From assembly GCA_023436605.1 (NCBI GenBank), contig JAEZIQ010000071.1:1-34721 (forward strand): a DNA stretch of 34,721 nt, read 5' to 3'. Both the position numbers and the translations under genes were made by a program. The stretch comes from Actinomycetes bacterium. Lineage in GTDB: Bacteria > Actinomycetota > Thermoleophilia > Solirubrobacterales > 70-9. Below the pieces are notes generated by a model. The model searched no databases. It had not been told where the DNA came from and saw nothing but the letters and a program-made list of their open reading frames with translations. Below, in pieces: positions 23,579-31,411 of the stretch (positions are counted from its first letter, which is position 1; each line of letters opens with the position of its first letter).

Positions 23579-25903
23579 ACCGGCCGCCCGCCTCGGGACG
23601 AGTTCGACGACCGCAAGGCCCCCCTCGCCCCGCGCGACGGTCTTCAGGTCGAACTTCCGGGCCAGGAGGCTGAGCGCCTCCAGCTGGATCGGGGTGAGTC
23701 CGTCCTCGGTTTCGAAGGCGCCGGGGATGTCGTCGGGATGAAGTCGAAGCCGGTCGAAGGCCGCAAGGGCGCCCTCGTCGACGAGCATCCGGTCGCCCGC
23801 CTCCATGGTTGCCACCCCTTCCCGCATCACCGGGTAGTGGGGGCCCGTGACCCAGCTGGCCTCCTTTGAATCGGCGATCCCGAGGCGGTTCACACGGCCG
23901 GCCCGGAACAGGATGTTGAGGTCCAGGTCGTAAGCGGTCACCACCGCACTTTCCTGCTCGCCCGGCAGGTACGTTTCGAGCAGCCGCTCGCCTTCGTCCG
24001 CGCCGGGCTTGAGCGGTGGCATGTCCGAGAGCCGATCGAGTCCCTGCCGGAGGCTCTTCCCGCCGGGCAGGCCCCAGGCGAGGACGGAGTCACTGGCCCG
24101 GACTTTCGCATCGGGCCAGACGGTCGAGACGGTGATCGCCGCCAGTCCCAGGCTGACCGCGAGGGCGACCCGCTTGGCCTCGGCACCGACCTCCTCTGAA
24201 CGCAGCAGCAGGCCGAGCCAGAGGGTGACGGAAAGGAGCAGCGGGAAACAGAGGTAGGGCAGGACGTCGGCGAGGGAGCGGTTCGCGAAGTAGCTGAACT
24301 GGACCAGCCCGTAGGTGCCCAGTCCAGCCAGGGCGATCCAGGCGATGCGGTCGGCCCGCAGCCACTCCGGGCGCAGCCGGATCGCCAGCACGACCGAGAT
24401 CAGGTTGACCACGAACCCGGCGCCGACCAGGAGGGCGGGAGTCCACGGCTGGAAGTCATAGGTGAACTGACCGACGTTGCCGGCCAGGAACTCGCGCAGG
24501 TAGGAGATGTACATCCCCCAGTCAGGCAGCTCGCCGGATACGGCGAGGGTGAAGGCCCCGAACGCGATGTGAACCGCAGCCCAGGCAAGCAGGGTGAACA
24601 GCGCCTGGGTGCGGATCCAGCGCCAGCGGGTTCCCTCCGGCCTGGTGGCCGACTCGGCCAGGACCAGCCCGATCAGTGCGGCGGTCGTGTAGAGCATCGC
24701 CTCGAGGGCCCAGACCGCGGAGATTCCGACCACGCACCAGGCCAGCACCGAGGCGATCACCGCCACCCTCGTTCGTCCCCGGCCTTCGAACCAGAGCGAG
24801 GCGAGACGGAAGAAGATCAGCGAGACCGGCAACAGTCCGAACCGCATAGCTCCGTTCTGCAGGACCCCGCCGATCGGAAAGGTGAGGCCCCAGGCCAGCA
24901 CGACCACCGTCACGACCATGGCCCCGAGGGAAAGCAGGCGGCCGGTTCCGGCCATGCGCAGGATCAGGTATCCCAACCCGAAGACCAGCGCCGAGAGGAC
25001 CCCGTCGAAGATGCTCATCGTGCCGTAGTCGAGCGGCACGAACGTGAACAGGGCGGCCAGCGCGTAGATAAGGCCGACGCCGTACTGGGAGACCTCGCCG
25101 ACCAGCAGGTAGTTGCCGTGGAGGATCTCGTTCGCGGCGCCGAGATAGAGGTTGGCGTGGAAGACCATGGTGTCGGCGAGCACGTAGTCCTCGACCGAGC
25201 CACCCAGCTCGCCGACCCGGTAGATCGGAACGTCCGGCACCAGCAGGAGGAGCGAGAGCACCACCGCGACATCGATCAACCGGCCCTTCCACCCGGACAG
25301 AGCGGGAAGCTGAAACTGACCCCGGAGCAGCAGGATCAGGGCCGCGATCCCGGCACACACCAAGAGAGGAATCGGTCGCAGATGGTCGGGATCGACCAGG
25401 GAAAGGGCCCCCAGGCCGACCAGCACGAGCGCCGCGACGACCACCTGCCGTGGACGCCCGGGAGCTTCGGACCATCGTCGGAGCAGATCGCCACCGCGAA
25501 GCGCGAGGACCAGGAAAACGATCCACCAGAGCACCGCCAGGATCAGGAGGACGAGCAGGTTGTCAACGTCAAGCCGGTCCGCGAGCCGGGTGGTGAACAC
25601 CACCAGCCCCAGTCCCCCGGCGCCGAATGCCGCCAGCAGTCCGAGCGCCGGGGCCGAATGCCTCCTCACCCAGCGCTTCGCCATACCCGGGATCAGCAGG
25701 ACGGCGAGAGCCGCGCAGAGCAGCGTCAATCCATACAACGCGGTTTCCGCCGTCTGATGGTTGTCCGGCAGGGGCTCCGGCATCGGCACCGTCGGAGCAA
25801 GCAGGTGCACCGGGGGCAACAGGAGCAGAAATGCCGCCACCGTGAGGGTGGCGGAAAGAACTAGGGTCGCCGGCAATCCTGGATTTTCCCGGCTGTCCGG
25901 CAC
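23510..25903 (-). CDS. Large polytopic membrane protein, GT-C-like
   Basis: The 797-residue product has about 14 hydrophobic segments up to residue 570 and then a soluble C-terminal domain of roughly 220 residues. A loop around residue 240 reads GGSVEDYVLAD followed by ANEILHGNYLLVGEVSQYG. This pattern (acidic loop, EIL-G, QYG) is familiar from membrane glycosyltransferases that use lipid-phosphate donors. I cannot assign a family with confidence. The last 23 codons overlap the 3' end of the opposing GT2 gene and look low-complexity (Gly/Asp/Gln-rich), so the useful protein may end near VVELVPRR. The start is GTG at 25903 with TAAGAT 6 nt upstream and no Shine-Dalgarno. Confidence 0.75.
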   Translation of the reverse strand: MPDSRENPGLPATLVLSATLTVAAFLLLLPPVHLLAPTVPMPEPLPDNHQTAETALYGLTLLCAALAVLLIPGMAKRWVRRHSAPALGLLAAFGAGGLGLVVFTTRLADRLDVDNLLVLLILAVLWWIVFLVLALRGGDLLRRWSEAPGRPRQVVVAALVLVGLGALSLVDPDHLRPIPLLVCAGIAALILLLRGQFQLPALSGWKGRLIDVAVVLSLLLLVPDVPIYRVGELGGSVEDYVLADTMVFHANLYLGAANEILHGNYLLVGEVSQYGVGLIYALAALFTFVPLDYGTMSIFDGVLSALVFGLGYLILRMAGTGRLLSLGAMVVTVVVLAWGLTFPIGGVLQNGAMRFGLLPVSLIFFRLASLWFEGRGRTRVAVIASVLAWCVVGISAVWALEAMLYTTAALIGLVLAESATRPEGTRWRWIRTQALFTLLAWAAVHIAFGAFTLAVSGELPDWGMYISYLREFLAGNVGQFTYDFQPWTPALLVGAGFVVNLISVVLAIRLRPEWLRADRIAWIALAGLGTYGLVQFSYFANRSLADVLPYLCFPLLLSVTLWLGLLLRSEEVGAEAKRVALAVSLGLAAITVSTVWPDAKVRASDSVLAWGLPGGKSLRQGLDRLSDMPPLKPGADEGERLLETYLPGEQESAVVTAYDLDLNILFRAGRVNRLGIADSKEASWVTGPHYPVMREGVATMEAGDRMLVDEGALAAFDRLRLHPDDIPGAFETEDGLTPIQLEALSLLARKFDLKTVARGEGGLAVVELVPRRAAGSADELPGGQDAGPVQDQAQTGP

Positions 25904-25915
25904 CGGCGGATCTTA
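25904..25915 (-). promoter_or_regulatory. -10 element of the large membrane protein gene
   Basis: On the minus strand TAAGAT (25910-25915) ends 6 nt before the GTG at 25903. It is a strong -10 match with a spacing that predicts a leaderless mRNA. Confidence 0.5.
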
Positions 25916-25942
25916 GCGGCGTGAATCGGGCTCCGACGCGCA

Positions 25943-25958
25943 TATAGTGCGTGCCCGA
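25943..25958 (+). promoter_or_regulatory. -10 element of the acyltransferase gene
   Basis: TATAGT (25943-25948) ends 10 nt before the ATG at 25959. A weak GTGAAT lies 16 nt upstream as a possible -35. An in-frame GTG at 25947 falls inside the -10 and so is a less likely start. Confidence 0.45.
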
Positions 25959-27272
25959 ATGGGTGACTCAGCCTCCGTCCGGGGCGAAAAGGGAATGGAA
26001 CAGGCAGAACTGGAGGCCAGCCGTACCTTGCCTCCTCCCTCCGGTCACCCCCGGTTCCCGCTGCTTGATCCGTTGCGGGCGGTGGCGGCAATTTCGGTGA
26101 TGCTGCTGCACGTCGCGATCCTCTCCGGAGGGTTCTCTCCCTGGTACAAGGAGGTCCTCGGGCACCTCGACATGGGTGTGCCGTTCTTCTTCCTGCTTTC
26201 CGGCTTTCTTCTCTACCGTCCGATGCTCGCCTCGCGGGTCATCGCCCTCCCGGCCCAGCGGCTGCGCGACTACGCCCGGAACCGGTTCTTCCGCATCATG
26301 CCTCTCTACTGGGTGGTGCTGACCGTGACGGCGATCGTGCCCGGCATGTTCGGGGCCTTCTCCGGGGACTGGTGGGTGTACTACGGACTGCTCCAGAACT
26401 ACCCCGTCTACACGCCTGATGGAGCCTGCGCGACTGATTACTTCCATTGCGCGATCCCGCCCGCGTGGACCCTCGCGGTGGAGGTCTTTTTCTATGCCGT
26501 GCTTCCTTTCTTTGCCCTCGGCATGGCGTGGCTGACCGGAAAGGTCGGCTTCGGCGGACGGCGGTTCATCAGCCTGTGGGTCGCGGTCGAACTGGGTGTC
26601 CTGCTCGTGCTGGCGGGCGTCTCCTTCGTGATCCAGGGCTCCCCTCCGGACTCCGACCTCGATCTCTGGCTCTTCTTCTCGCCGCTCGGCCGGGCCTGGT
26701 GGTTCGGGCTCGGCATGGGACTGGCGGTGATTTCGGTCCGGGTACAGCAGACCGGGACGACACCGCCACCGGTCCGGTGGATGCGCGACCACGGCGGAGT
26801 CTTCTGGGCCCTCGCCGCGGGTCTCTACCTCCTGGCCACCTACGTGATTTTCAGCCCGGGTCCGGCCCTCGCCGCCCCGGCTGGCGATCTCGACGAGTAC
26901 GTCTGGCAGTACTTCTTTTTCGGGGCGATCTCACTGCTGATCCTCGGGCCAGCAGTTTTCAGCCGGATGGAAGGCGGACTGCCAACCCGGGTTCTCGCAC
27001 ATCCGATTCCGGTCCGGCTCGGCCTGATCTCCTACGGCATCTTTCTCTGGCACTACCCGGTGATGATCTGGCTGATCGAGCGGGGAATCCTGAAACCGTT
27101 CGCGGGCTGGGAGTTTCCGGTCCTCGCGATCTCGACCGGGGCTTTGACGATCGCCCTCTCGGCGGTCACATTCCGGCTGGTCGAACGGCCCCTGATGCGG
27201 TGGTCGCGCCGCCGCAACAGTCGGAACCGGTCTAGCGAAGCGTCGCCTGCCGCCACACGTTCAGGTTCCTGA
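25959..27272 (+). CDS. Acyltransferase 3 (OafA/YrhL-type) membrane protein
   Basis: The 437-residue product has the acyltransferase-3 layout with about ten membrane segments. The first reads LLDPLRAVAAISVMLLHVAIL and includes the Arg and His that family work places at the active site. GVPFFFLLSGFLLYRP follows, then RNRFFRIMPLYW and AWTLAVEVFFYAVLPFFAL. There is no appended SGNH domain, which many O-acetylating relatives carry. The family moves acyl groups to extracytoplasmic glycans or lipids. The start ATG 25959 is preferred; 25947 (GTG) and 25995 (ATG) are alternatives. The 3' end overlaps the opposing S51 gene by 41 bp. Confidence 0.9.
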   Translation: MGDSASVRGEKGMEQAELEASRTLPPPSGHPRFPLLDPLRAVAAISVMLLHVAILSGGFSPWYKEVLGHLDMGVPFFFLLSGFLLYRPMLASRVIALPAQRLRDYARNRFFRIMPLYWVVLTVTAIVPGMFGAFSGDWWVYYGLLQNYPVYTPDGACATDYFHCAIPPAWTLAVEVFFYAVLPFFALGMAWLTGKVGFGGRRFISLWVAVELGVLLVLAGVSFVIQGSPPDSDLDLWLFFSPLGRAWWFGLGMGLAVISVRVQQTGTTPPPVRWMRDHGGVFWALAAGLYLLATYVIFSPGPALAAPAGDLDEYVWQYFFFGAISLLILGPAVFSRMEGGLPTRVLAHPIPVRLGLISYGIFLWHYPVMIWLIERGILKPFAGWEFPVLAISTGALTIALSAVTFRLVERPLMRWSRRRNSRNRSSEASPAATRSGS

Positions 27273-28011
27273 AGTCCGCGACCGGATCGCCGGGAGTGCC
27301 CGGACCCGGCTCGGGGCGGATGTCCGCCGCCGCGAGCGGCTCTTCGATACCGCCTCCCTGGCCGGCCGAGACCCGCCAGACCCCGGCGCCCTCCCGCGCG
27401 GTGAAGACCTCATCCAGCTCACCGTCGACGAAGAGAAGTCCGGTCTGGTCGTCGGCGCCGTAACCGGCCGGCATCCCCCGGCCGACTTCGGCCAGGTACC
27501 TGACCCGGCGCTCGGGGTCGCGGTGGTAGTGCACGCAGAGACTTCCCTTGAGCAGACCGAGACCTTCGGCCGGTTCGGGCCTTCCCGATGAACTGGTGAT
27601 CCCCGCCTCGAACCAGCACATCGCGCCGGCGCTCTGGCCGACCACCATCACCCCGCGCTCGAGGCACTCCTCGATCAGCTCGGCGATGCCGTGGGGCCGC
27701 CAGACCGCGACCAGGTTGACCAGACTGCCACCCCCGACGTAGATCGCGTCCTGCTTCATCAGGTGCGCGGAAACGTCGATCGGGTTGGCACCGAGCCGGA
27801 AAAGGGAGATGTCGCTGACTTCGCAGCCGCGACTGCCGAACGATCGCCGGAAGCGGGAGATCTGATCTTCGGGATCTCCCGACGCGGTCGGCAGCAGACA
27901 GATCCGGGGCGCTTCCTTCCCGGTCAAACCGATGATGTGCTCGACGATCGCTTCGTTGCCGTCGAGACGGTCGAACTCGTGCCCGCCCATGACCAGTATC
28001 CGTCCCTTCAT
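27232..28011 (-). CDS. Peptidase S51 (peptidase E/cyanophycinase)-like protein, copy 2
   Basis: The 259-residue product starts MKGRILVMGGHEFD. It shows LLPTASGDPED, the YVGGGSLVNLV turn and GQSAGAMCWF with a nucleophile Ser at about residue 127. Downstream residues such as HYHRDPERR could supply the catalytic His. S51 enzymes cleave Asp-X dipeptides or cyanophycin, but specificity cannot be read here. I chose ATG 28011 over the open frame that continues to 28386, because that extension is the wrong-frame image of the upstream paralogue. The start overlaps the upstream stop by 1 nt (TGATG), so the pair is translationally coupled. The C-terminus overlaps the end of the opposing acyltransferase gene. 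Confidence 0.87.
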   Translation of the reverse strand: MKGRILVMGGHEFDRLDGNEAIVEHIIGLTGKEAPRICLLPTASGDPEDQISRFRRSFGSRGCEVSDISLFRLGANPIDVSAHLMKQDAIYVGGGSLVNLVAVWRPHGIAELIEECLERGVMVVGQSAGAMCWFEAGITSSSGRPEPAEGLGLLKGSLCVHYHRDPERRVRYLAEVGRGMPAGYGADDQTGLLFVDGELDEVFTAREGAGVWRVSAGQGGGIEEPLAAADIRPEPGPGTPGDPVADFRNLNVWRQATLR

Positions 28012-28781
28012 CAGACCACCTCGATCGGGGTCGAGGTCCAGGGGATCGGAGAGTCCTCGACCAGCGGCACGTGGTCCGGCGAGCCGAGGTAACGGGTGGC
28101 GAGCTGGGTCGTCTTGGGCCGGTCGCCCTTCAGCTCGATCCGGTAGGCGCGGGCCTCGGGGCGGGAGGCGACCACCTGGGCGAGCTCGGTGTCGATGAAG
28201 TGGAAGGCCGCACCGTCGGTCGCCGCGTAGCCCGGACGGAGCCCTTCGCGCAACTTCTGCTCGAAGGCGTGGTGGGCGGCAGACCCCAGCTCGAAATGAA
28301 CCTGGTTCGACCAGGGGAGGAAGCCGAGGCCGATCGTCACCTTGGTTTCCTTCTGGTAGGTGGTCACGCACTCGTCGAACCAGCAAAGAGAGCCGGCCGA
28401 CAGGCCGCAGAGGACGATGCCCCGCTCCCAGGCTTCGCGCAGGATCGTGTCGATTCCGTGGGCCCGCCAGACCCCGAGCATGCTGATCACGCTGCCGCCC
28501 CCGACGTAGATCAGATCCTGCGAGAGCAGATGGTCCCGGATCGATTCGGCCCCGCGCTCGCGGCGAAAGAGCGAGATGTGGGAAGCCTCGCCGCGGGCGC
28601 GGAAGGCGTTGTAGAACCGCACCAGATAGTGGTCGGCATCTCCGGATGCGGTCGGCAGGAAGCAGACCCGCGGTTTCTTCAGCCCCGTCGCCGCCACGAC
28701 GAAGTCGTCGAGCAGGGGATTGCCGGACTCCATAGAGAAGCCGCCACCACCGAAAGCCACGATCTGTCTCCTTGTACCCAT
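28011..28781 (-). CDS. Peptidase S51 (peptidase E/cyanophycinase)-like protein, copy 1
   Basis: The 256-residue product has RQIVAFGGGGFSMES, FLPTASGDADHY, IYVGGGSVISM and GLSAGSLCWF with the likely nucleophile Ser128. It is a clear paralogue of the gene that follows (shared PTASGD, YVGGGS and SAG-CWF blocks) but differs around the substrate loops. ATG 28781 is immediately preceded by a GGGGAA-CAT-TTCCCC hairpin and lacks a ribosome site. A perfect AAGGAG lies inside the frame 7 nt before GTG 28760. I keep ATG because the paralogue has the equivalent RILV strand, but GTG 28760 remains possible. The product is cytoplasmic, with no signal peptide. Confidence 0.87.
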   Translation of the reverse strand: MGTRRQIVAFGGGGFSMESGNPLLDDFVVAATGLKKPRVCFLPTASGDADHYLVRFYNAFRARGEASHISLFRRERGAESIRDHLLSQDLIYVGGGSVISMLGVWRAHGIDTILREAWERGIVLCGLSAGSLCWFDECVTTYQKETKVTIGLGFLPWSNQVHFELGSAAHHAFEQKLREGLRPGYAATDGAAFHFIDTELAQVVASRPEARAYRIELKGDRPKTTQLATRYLGSPDHVPLVEDSPIPWTSTPIEVV

Positions 28782-28796
28782 GGGGAAATGTTCCCC
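28782..28796 (-). promoter_or_regulatory. Hairpin abutting the start codon of the S51 gene
   Basis: GGGGAA and TTCCCC, separated by 3 nt, form a perfect 6-bp stem that touches the ATG at 28781. In mRNA it would fold at or just before the start codon. It could limit initiation at that ATG. Confidence 0.35.
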
Positions 28797-28976
28797 GGGC
28801 GGGCTGCCGGGCCCTTTGGCCCCCGGGCCAGTTTCTGGCGCGATCCTTGCTGCGGTCGGAGAATCGGGTTCAAACCGTCAGGGCAACTGTTTGAAAACGG
28901 GTCAGTTTGTGAATTAGGACGTTCGGAGAGCTTCAGGCCCTCCCCGGGAACGACCATCCACAAGGAGCGAGCATCG

Positions 28977-30098
28977 ATGTCTGGCATTTCGACGATCCGT
29001 CCCGACCACAAGACCGGAGCGGCCTGTCTGCTCCTCGCCCTTCTGGTGGCAATCTTCGGCGCTGCCGCGATGGCGCCCCAGGCGAAGGCCGCACCCACCT
29101 CGATCACCTTCGACAACGGCCGCCTCACGATCGGGGGTCTCTGGGACAACAAGGTGATCCTCCCCGCCTCGAGCACCTTTCCCTCTGATGACCTGCCACT
29201 GCCGCAGCGAACCGACATCCAGCTGATGGGCGATCTCACCGACGGCAAAGTCACGATCCCCTCCGCGCTGAACAGCGGGCTGCAGTTCCCCTACGTCCAC
29301 CTCATGCACCCGATCGAGCAGGGCCTGCGGATCCCGATCACGATGCGTCTGAACGACCCGGGCCTGACCGGCACCTTTGATGAGGCGACCGGCAGGATGA
29401 CCCTCAAAGGCAAACTCGACTTCATCGTCGTGACCGGTACCGGAACCAACTTTCCCCTCCCCGATTCCCTGACCGACCTCGGCGTACCTCCGCTCGGCCT
29501 CTTCGCTCGCTGCCGGGTGAACGGCGTCCCGGTGAACTTCTCCACCGAGACCCAATCCCCGACCGCCGGACAGAACTTCAGCGGAGGGTTCGGGGTCAAG
29601 GGGGCGCTGACCACGAAGTGGGACGAACTGCCGCTGCCGGAATCGGAGAACGGCGGCGACTGCGAACAGCTGAACACCCTGCTGAGCGTGCCCGGAGGCC
29701 TTTGGCTCTCGAACGGGATCGTCAAACCAAAGCCACCGGAACAACCGAAACCGACCTGCCAAACCGACCAGGACCTCTGCCCGAACCCGACCTACACCGA
29801 AGTCGACCGGGTGAAGCTCTCCCCCAGGAAACGCTCGGCCCGGCCGGGGAAAACGATCAGGCTGAAGGTCCGGGTCCACAATTCGGGAACCCGGGCCGCG
29901 CCGAAGCAGCGGGTGCGCTTCCGGTCGAACAACCGCGCCGTGAAGGTGCCGAAGCAACTCAGGTTGCGGGTTCCAGCCAGGGGCTGGGGCAAGACGACCG
30001 TCAAGGTGCGGATCACCGGCAAGGCCCGGGGACGGGCGCGGATCATCGCGGTCGCAAACGGGTGGCGCGGGGCTGCGTTGATACGAATTGCCCGCTGA
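28977..30098 (+). CDS. Secreted two-domain protein, unknown function
   Basis: The 373-residue product has a signal peptide (about residues 14-38, ending AAAMAPQAKA before APT). It has an all-beta N-terminal domain (about 38-255) with repeated ITFDNGRLTI-style strands and FDEATGRMTLKGKLDF. After the linker CQTDQDLCP comes a very basic C-terminal domain (about 275-373) whose LKVRVHNSGTRAAPKQRVRF segment resembles CARDB/Ig-like modules. The same CxTDxxLCP hinge sits before the basic C-terminal domain of the beta-helix protein at 1158-2798. ATG 28977 is supported by AAGGAG 9 nt upstream (28962-28967). A weak TTGAAA (28891-28896) could be its -35. I do not recognise the N-terminal family. Confidence 0.85.
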   Translation: MSGISTIRPDHKTGAACLLLALLVAIFGAAAMAPQAKAAPTSITFDNGRLTIGGLWDNKVILPASSTFPSDDLPLPQRTDIQLMGDLTDGKVTIPSALNSGLQFPYVHLMHPIEQGLRIPITMRLNDPGLTGTFDEATGRMTLKGKLDFIVVTGTGTNFPLPDSLTDLGVPPLGLFARCRVNGVPVNFSTETQSPTAGQNFSGGFGVKGALTTKWDELPLPESENGGDCEQLNTLLSVPGGLWLSNGIVKPKPPEQPKPTCQTDQDLCPNPTYTEVDRVKLSPRKRSARPGKTIRLKVRVHNSGTRAAPKQRVRFRSNNRAVKVPKQLRLRVPARGWGKTTVKVRITGKARGRARIIAVANGWRGAALIRIAR

Positions 30099-30105
30099 AC
30101 CTCCG

Positions 30106-30126
30106 CGGGGCATCTAGACTGCCCCG
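30106..30126 (+). promoter_or_regulatory. -10 element lying in and beside a hairpin loop before the second acyltransferase gene
   Basis: TAGACT (30115-30120) ends 9 nt before the ATG at 30130. CGGGGCA (30106-30112) and TGCCCCG (30120-30126) are perfect 7-bp arms around it, 8 nt after the upstream stop. The palindrome may end the upstream transcript or act as an operator over the promoter. Confidence 0.45.
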
Positions 30127-30129
30127 TCA

Positions 30130-31386
30130 ATGGGGTCGAAAAACCGGGTTGACGGTCACATCACCGACCCGGGGAAGGAGGCTCGACGCCAGGCCGGGCT
30201 GCCGATCGTCCCGGTCTTCGACGGGTATCGGGCCTTCGCGATCCTCGGGGTAGTGGCCCTCCATCTGCTCAACGCAAGCGGGGCCGTTGAAACCGGCGAT
30301 TCGGGGCTGCTGGCACGACTGACCTGGGCCACGGTCGGCCACTCGATCGAAGTGCTTTTCATGGTCAGCGGCTTCGTCGTGTTCCTGCCCACGGTCGCCC
30401 GGGCCGGCAGTTTTGGCAGCGTCAGGTCGTACGCGATCCGCCGGGCGGCCCGGCTTTATCCCGCCTACTGGCTGATCCTCGTGGTGATTCTCATCCTGCT
30501 GGCCACGACCAGCTTTACCGGGATCGGCATGCCGTCGTTCCGTGACATCCTGATCAACTTCGCCGGCCTGCACATCCCCCTCGGGATGCCGATTCCGGAC
30601 ATCCCGACCGGTTTCTCCGTGAACGCGGCAACCTGGACCCTGTCGGTCGAGATCTGCTTTTACATCGTCCTGCCCCTGGTCGCGGCCGCCTATTTCAGGC
30701 ACCCCTGGATCGGCCTGCTTGTCGCCGCCCTGATCACCGTCGGGTGGAACGAGTTATTCCAGCATCTGGGCACGATCAACCACGACCGCGAGCTCGGTCT
30801 TGAGGGAACCGAGGTGCTGCGGCTCGCCGCCAACTCGACCCTCCAGCTCCCTTCCTGGGCCTTCTCGTTCGCGCTTGGAATGACCGGGGCCTGGATGTTC
30901 GTCAACCGGGAACGGTTCCTGGCCCGGCTGGAGGGCCGCCTGGTCCCCCTGATGAAGTGGGTCGGGGCGATCGCACTCGTCTTCTTTGCCTGGCAGGCGG
31001 GTCTGCGGTCAGATGACACCGCCTTCGACATCGTTGCCCAGTACACCCGCTTCACCGCCTGGCTGGCGATCGGGTTCTCGGCCGCCCTGGCGACGGTGCT
31101 GGTCGGGGTGGCCCTGAAACCCGGCAACCTGGGTCGCCTCTTCTCGAATCAACCGGTCCGCCGCCTCGGGGACATCAGTTACGGAATCTTTCTCTCGCAC
31201 CTGGTCATCGTCACCTTTGCCGGAGAAGCCCTCGGCCTCTCGACCGACGGTTCGGCCGGCACCTTCCTCCTTTGGGTCCTGGTGGTGGTTCCGGCCTCGG
31301 TCCTGTACGGCTATCTGTCGGCCAGATTCCTCGAACAGCCGATCCGCCGCTGGGCCCGCCGGTACGGACGAAGGGACGAAGCCTGA
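30130..31386 (+). CDS. Acyltransferase 3 (OafA/YrhL-type) membrane protein
   Basis: The 418-residue product has about ten membrane segments. VFDGYRAFAILGVVALHLL carries the family's Arg and His residues. SIEVLFMVSGFVVFLP, IRRAARLYPAYW, TWTLSVEICFYIVLPLV and the C-terminal RLGDISYGIFLSHLVIV follow the usual order. It is the second acyltransferase 3 in the window and is only distantly similar to 25959-27272. It also lacks an SGNH domain. It probably acylates an exported glycan or lipid. The carboxylase gene begins 25 nt downstream but has its own -10 element. Confidence 0.9.
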   Translation: MGSKNRVDGHITDPGKEARRQAGLPIVPVFDGYRAFAILGVVALHLLNASGAVETGDSGLLARLTWATVGHSIEVLFMVSGFVVFLPTVARAGSFGSVRSYAIRRAARLYPAYWLILVVILILLATTSFTGIGMPSFRDILINFAGLHIPLGMPIPDIPTGFSVNAATWTLSVEICFYIVLPLVAAAYFRHPWIGLLVAALITVGWNELFQHLGTINHDRELGLEGTEVLRLAANSTLQLPSWAFSFALGMTGAWMFVNRERFLARLEGRLVPLMKWVGAIALVFFAWQAGLRSDDTAFDIVAQYTRFTAWLAIGFSAALATVLVGVALKPGNLGRLFSNQPVRRLGDISYGIFLSHLVIVTFAGEALGLSTDGSAGTFLLWVLVVVPASVLYGYLSARFLEQPIRRWARRYGRRDEA

Positions 31387-31396
31387 GCCGGGCCCA

Positions 31397-31411
31397 TAAA
31401 CTGCTTCGGCC
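31397..31411 (+). promoter_or_regulatory. -10 element of the carboxylase gene
   Basis: TAAACT (31397-31402) ends 9 nt before the ATG at 31412. There is no Shine-Dalgarno in between and no clear -35. Confidence 0.45.

Noticed and set aside
24569..25864. 431-codon open frame on the plus strand
   Set aside because: It is the reverse image of the large membrane-protein gene and rich in Asp/Gln/Arg/His, with no recognisable domain.
27232..28386. Longer start for the second S51 gene (384 codons)
   Set aside because: The added N-terminal 125 residues are an out-of-frame reading of the upstream paralogue. ATG 28011 fits the family start and the TGATG overlap.
28071..28976. A long open frame continuous with the secreted protein gene (up to 675 codons)
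   Set aside because: The first 302 codons lie antisense to the S51 gene and its leader and have no family features. A signal peptide and AAGGAG fix the start at 28977.
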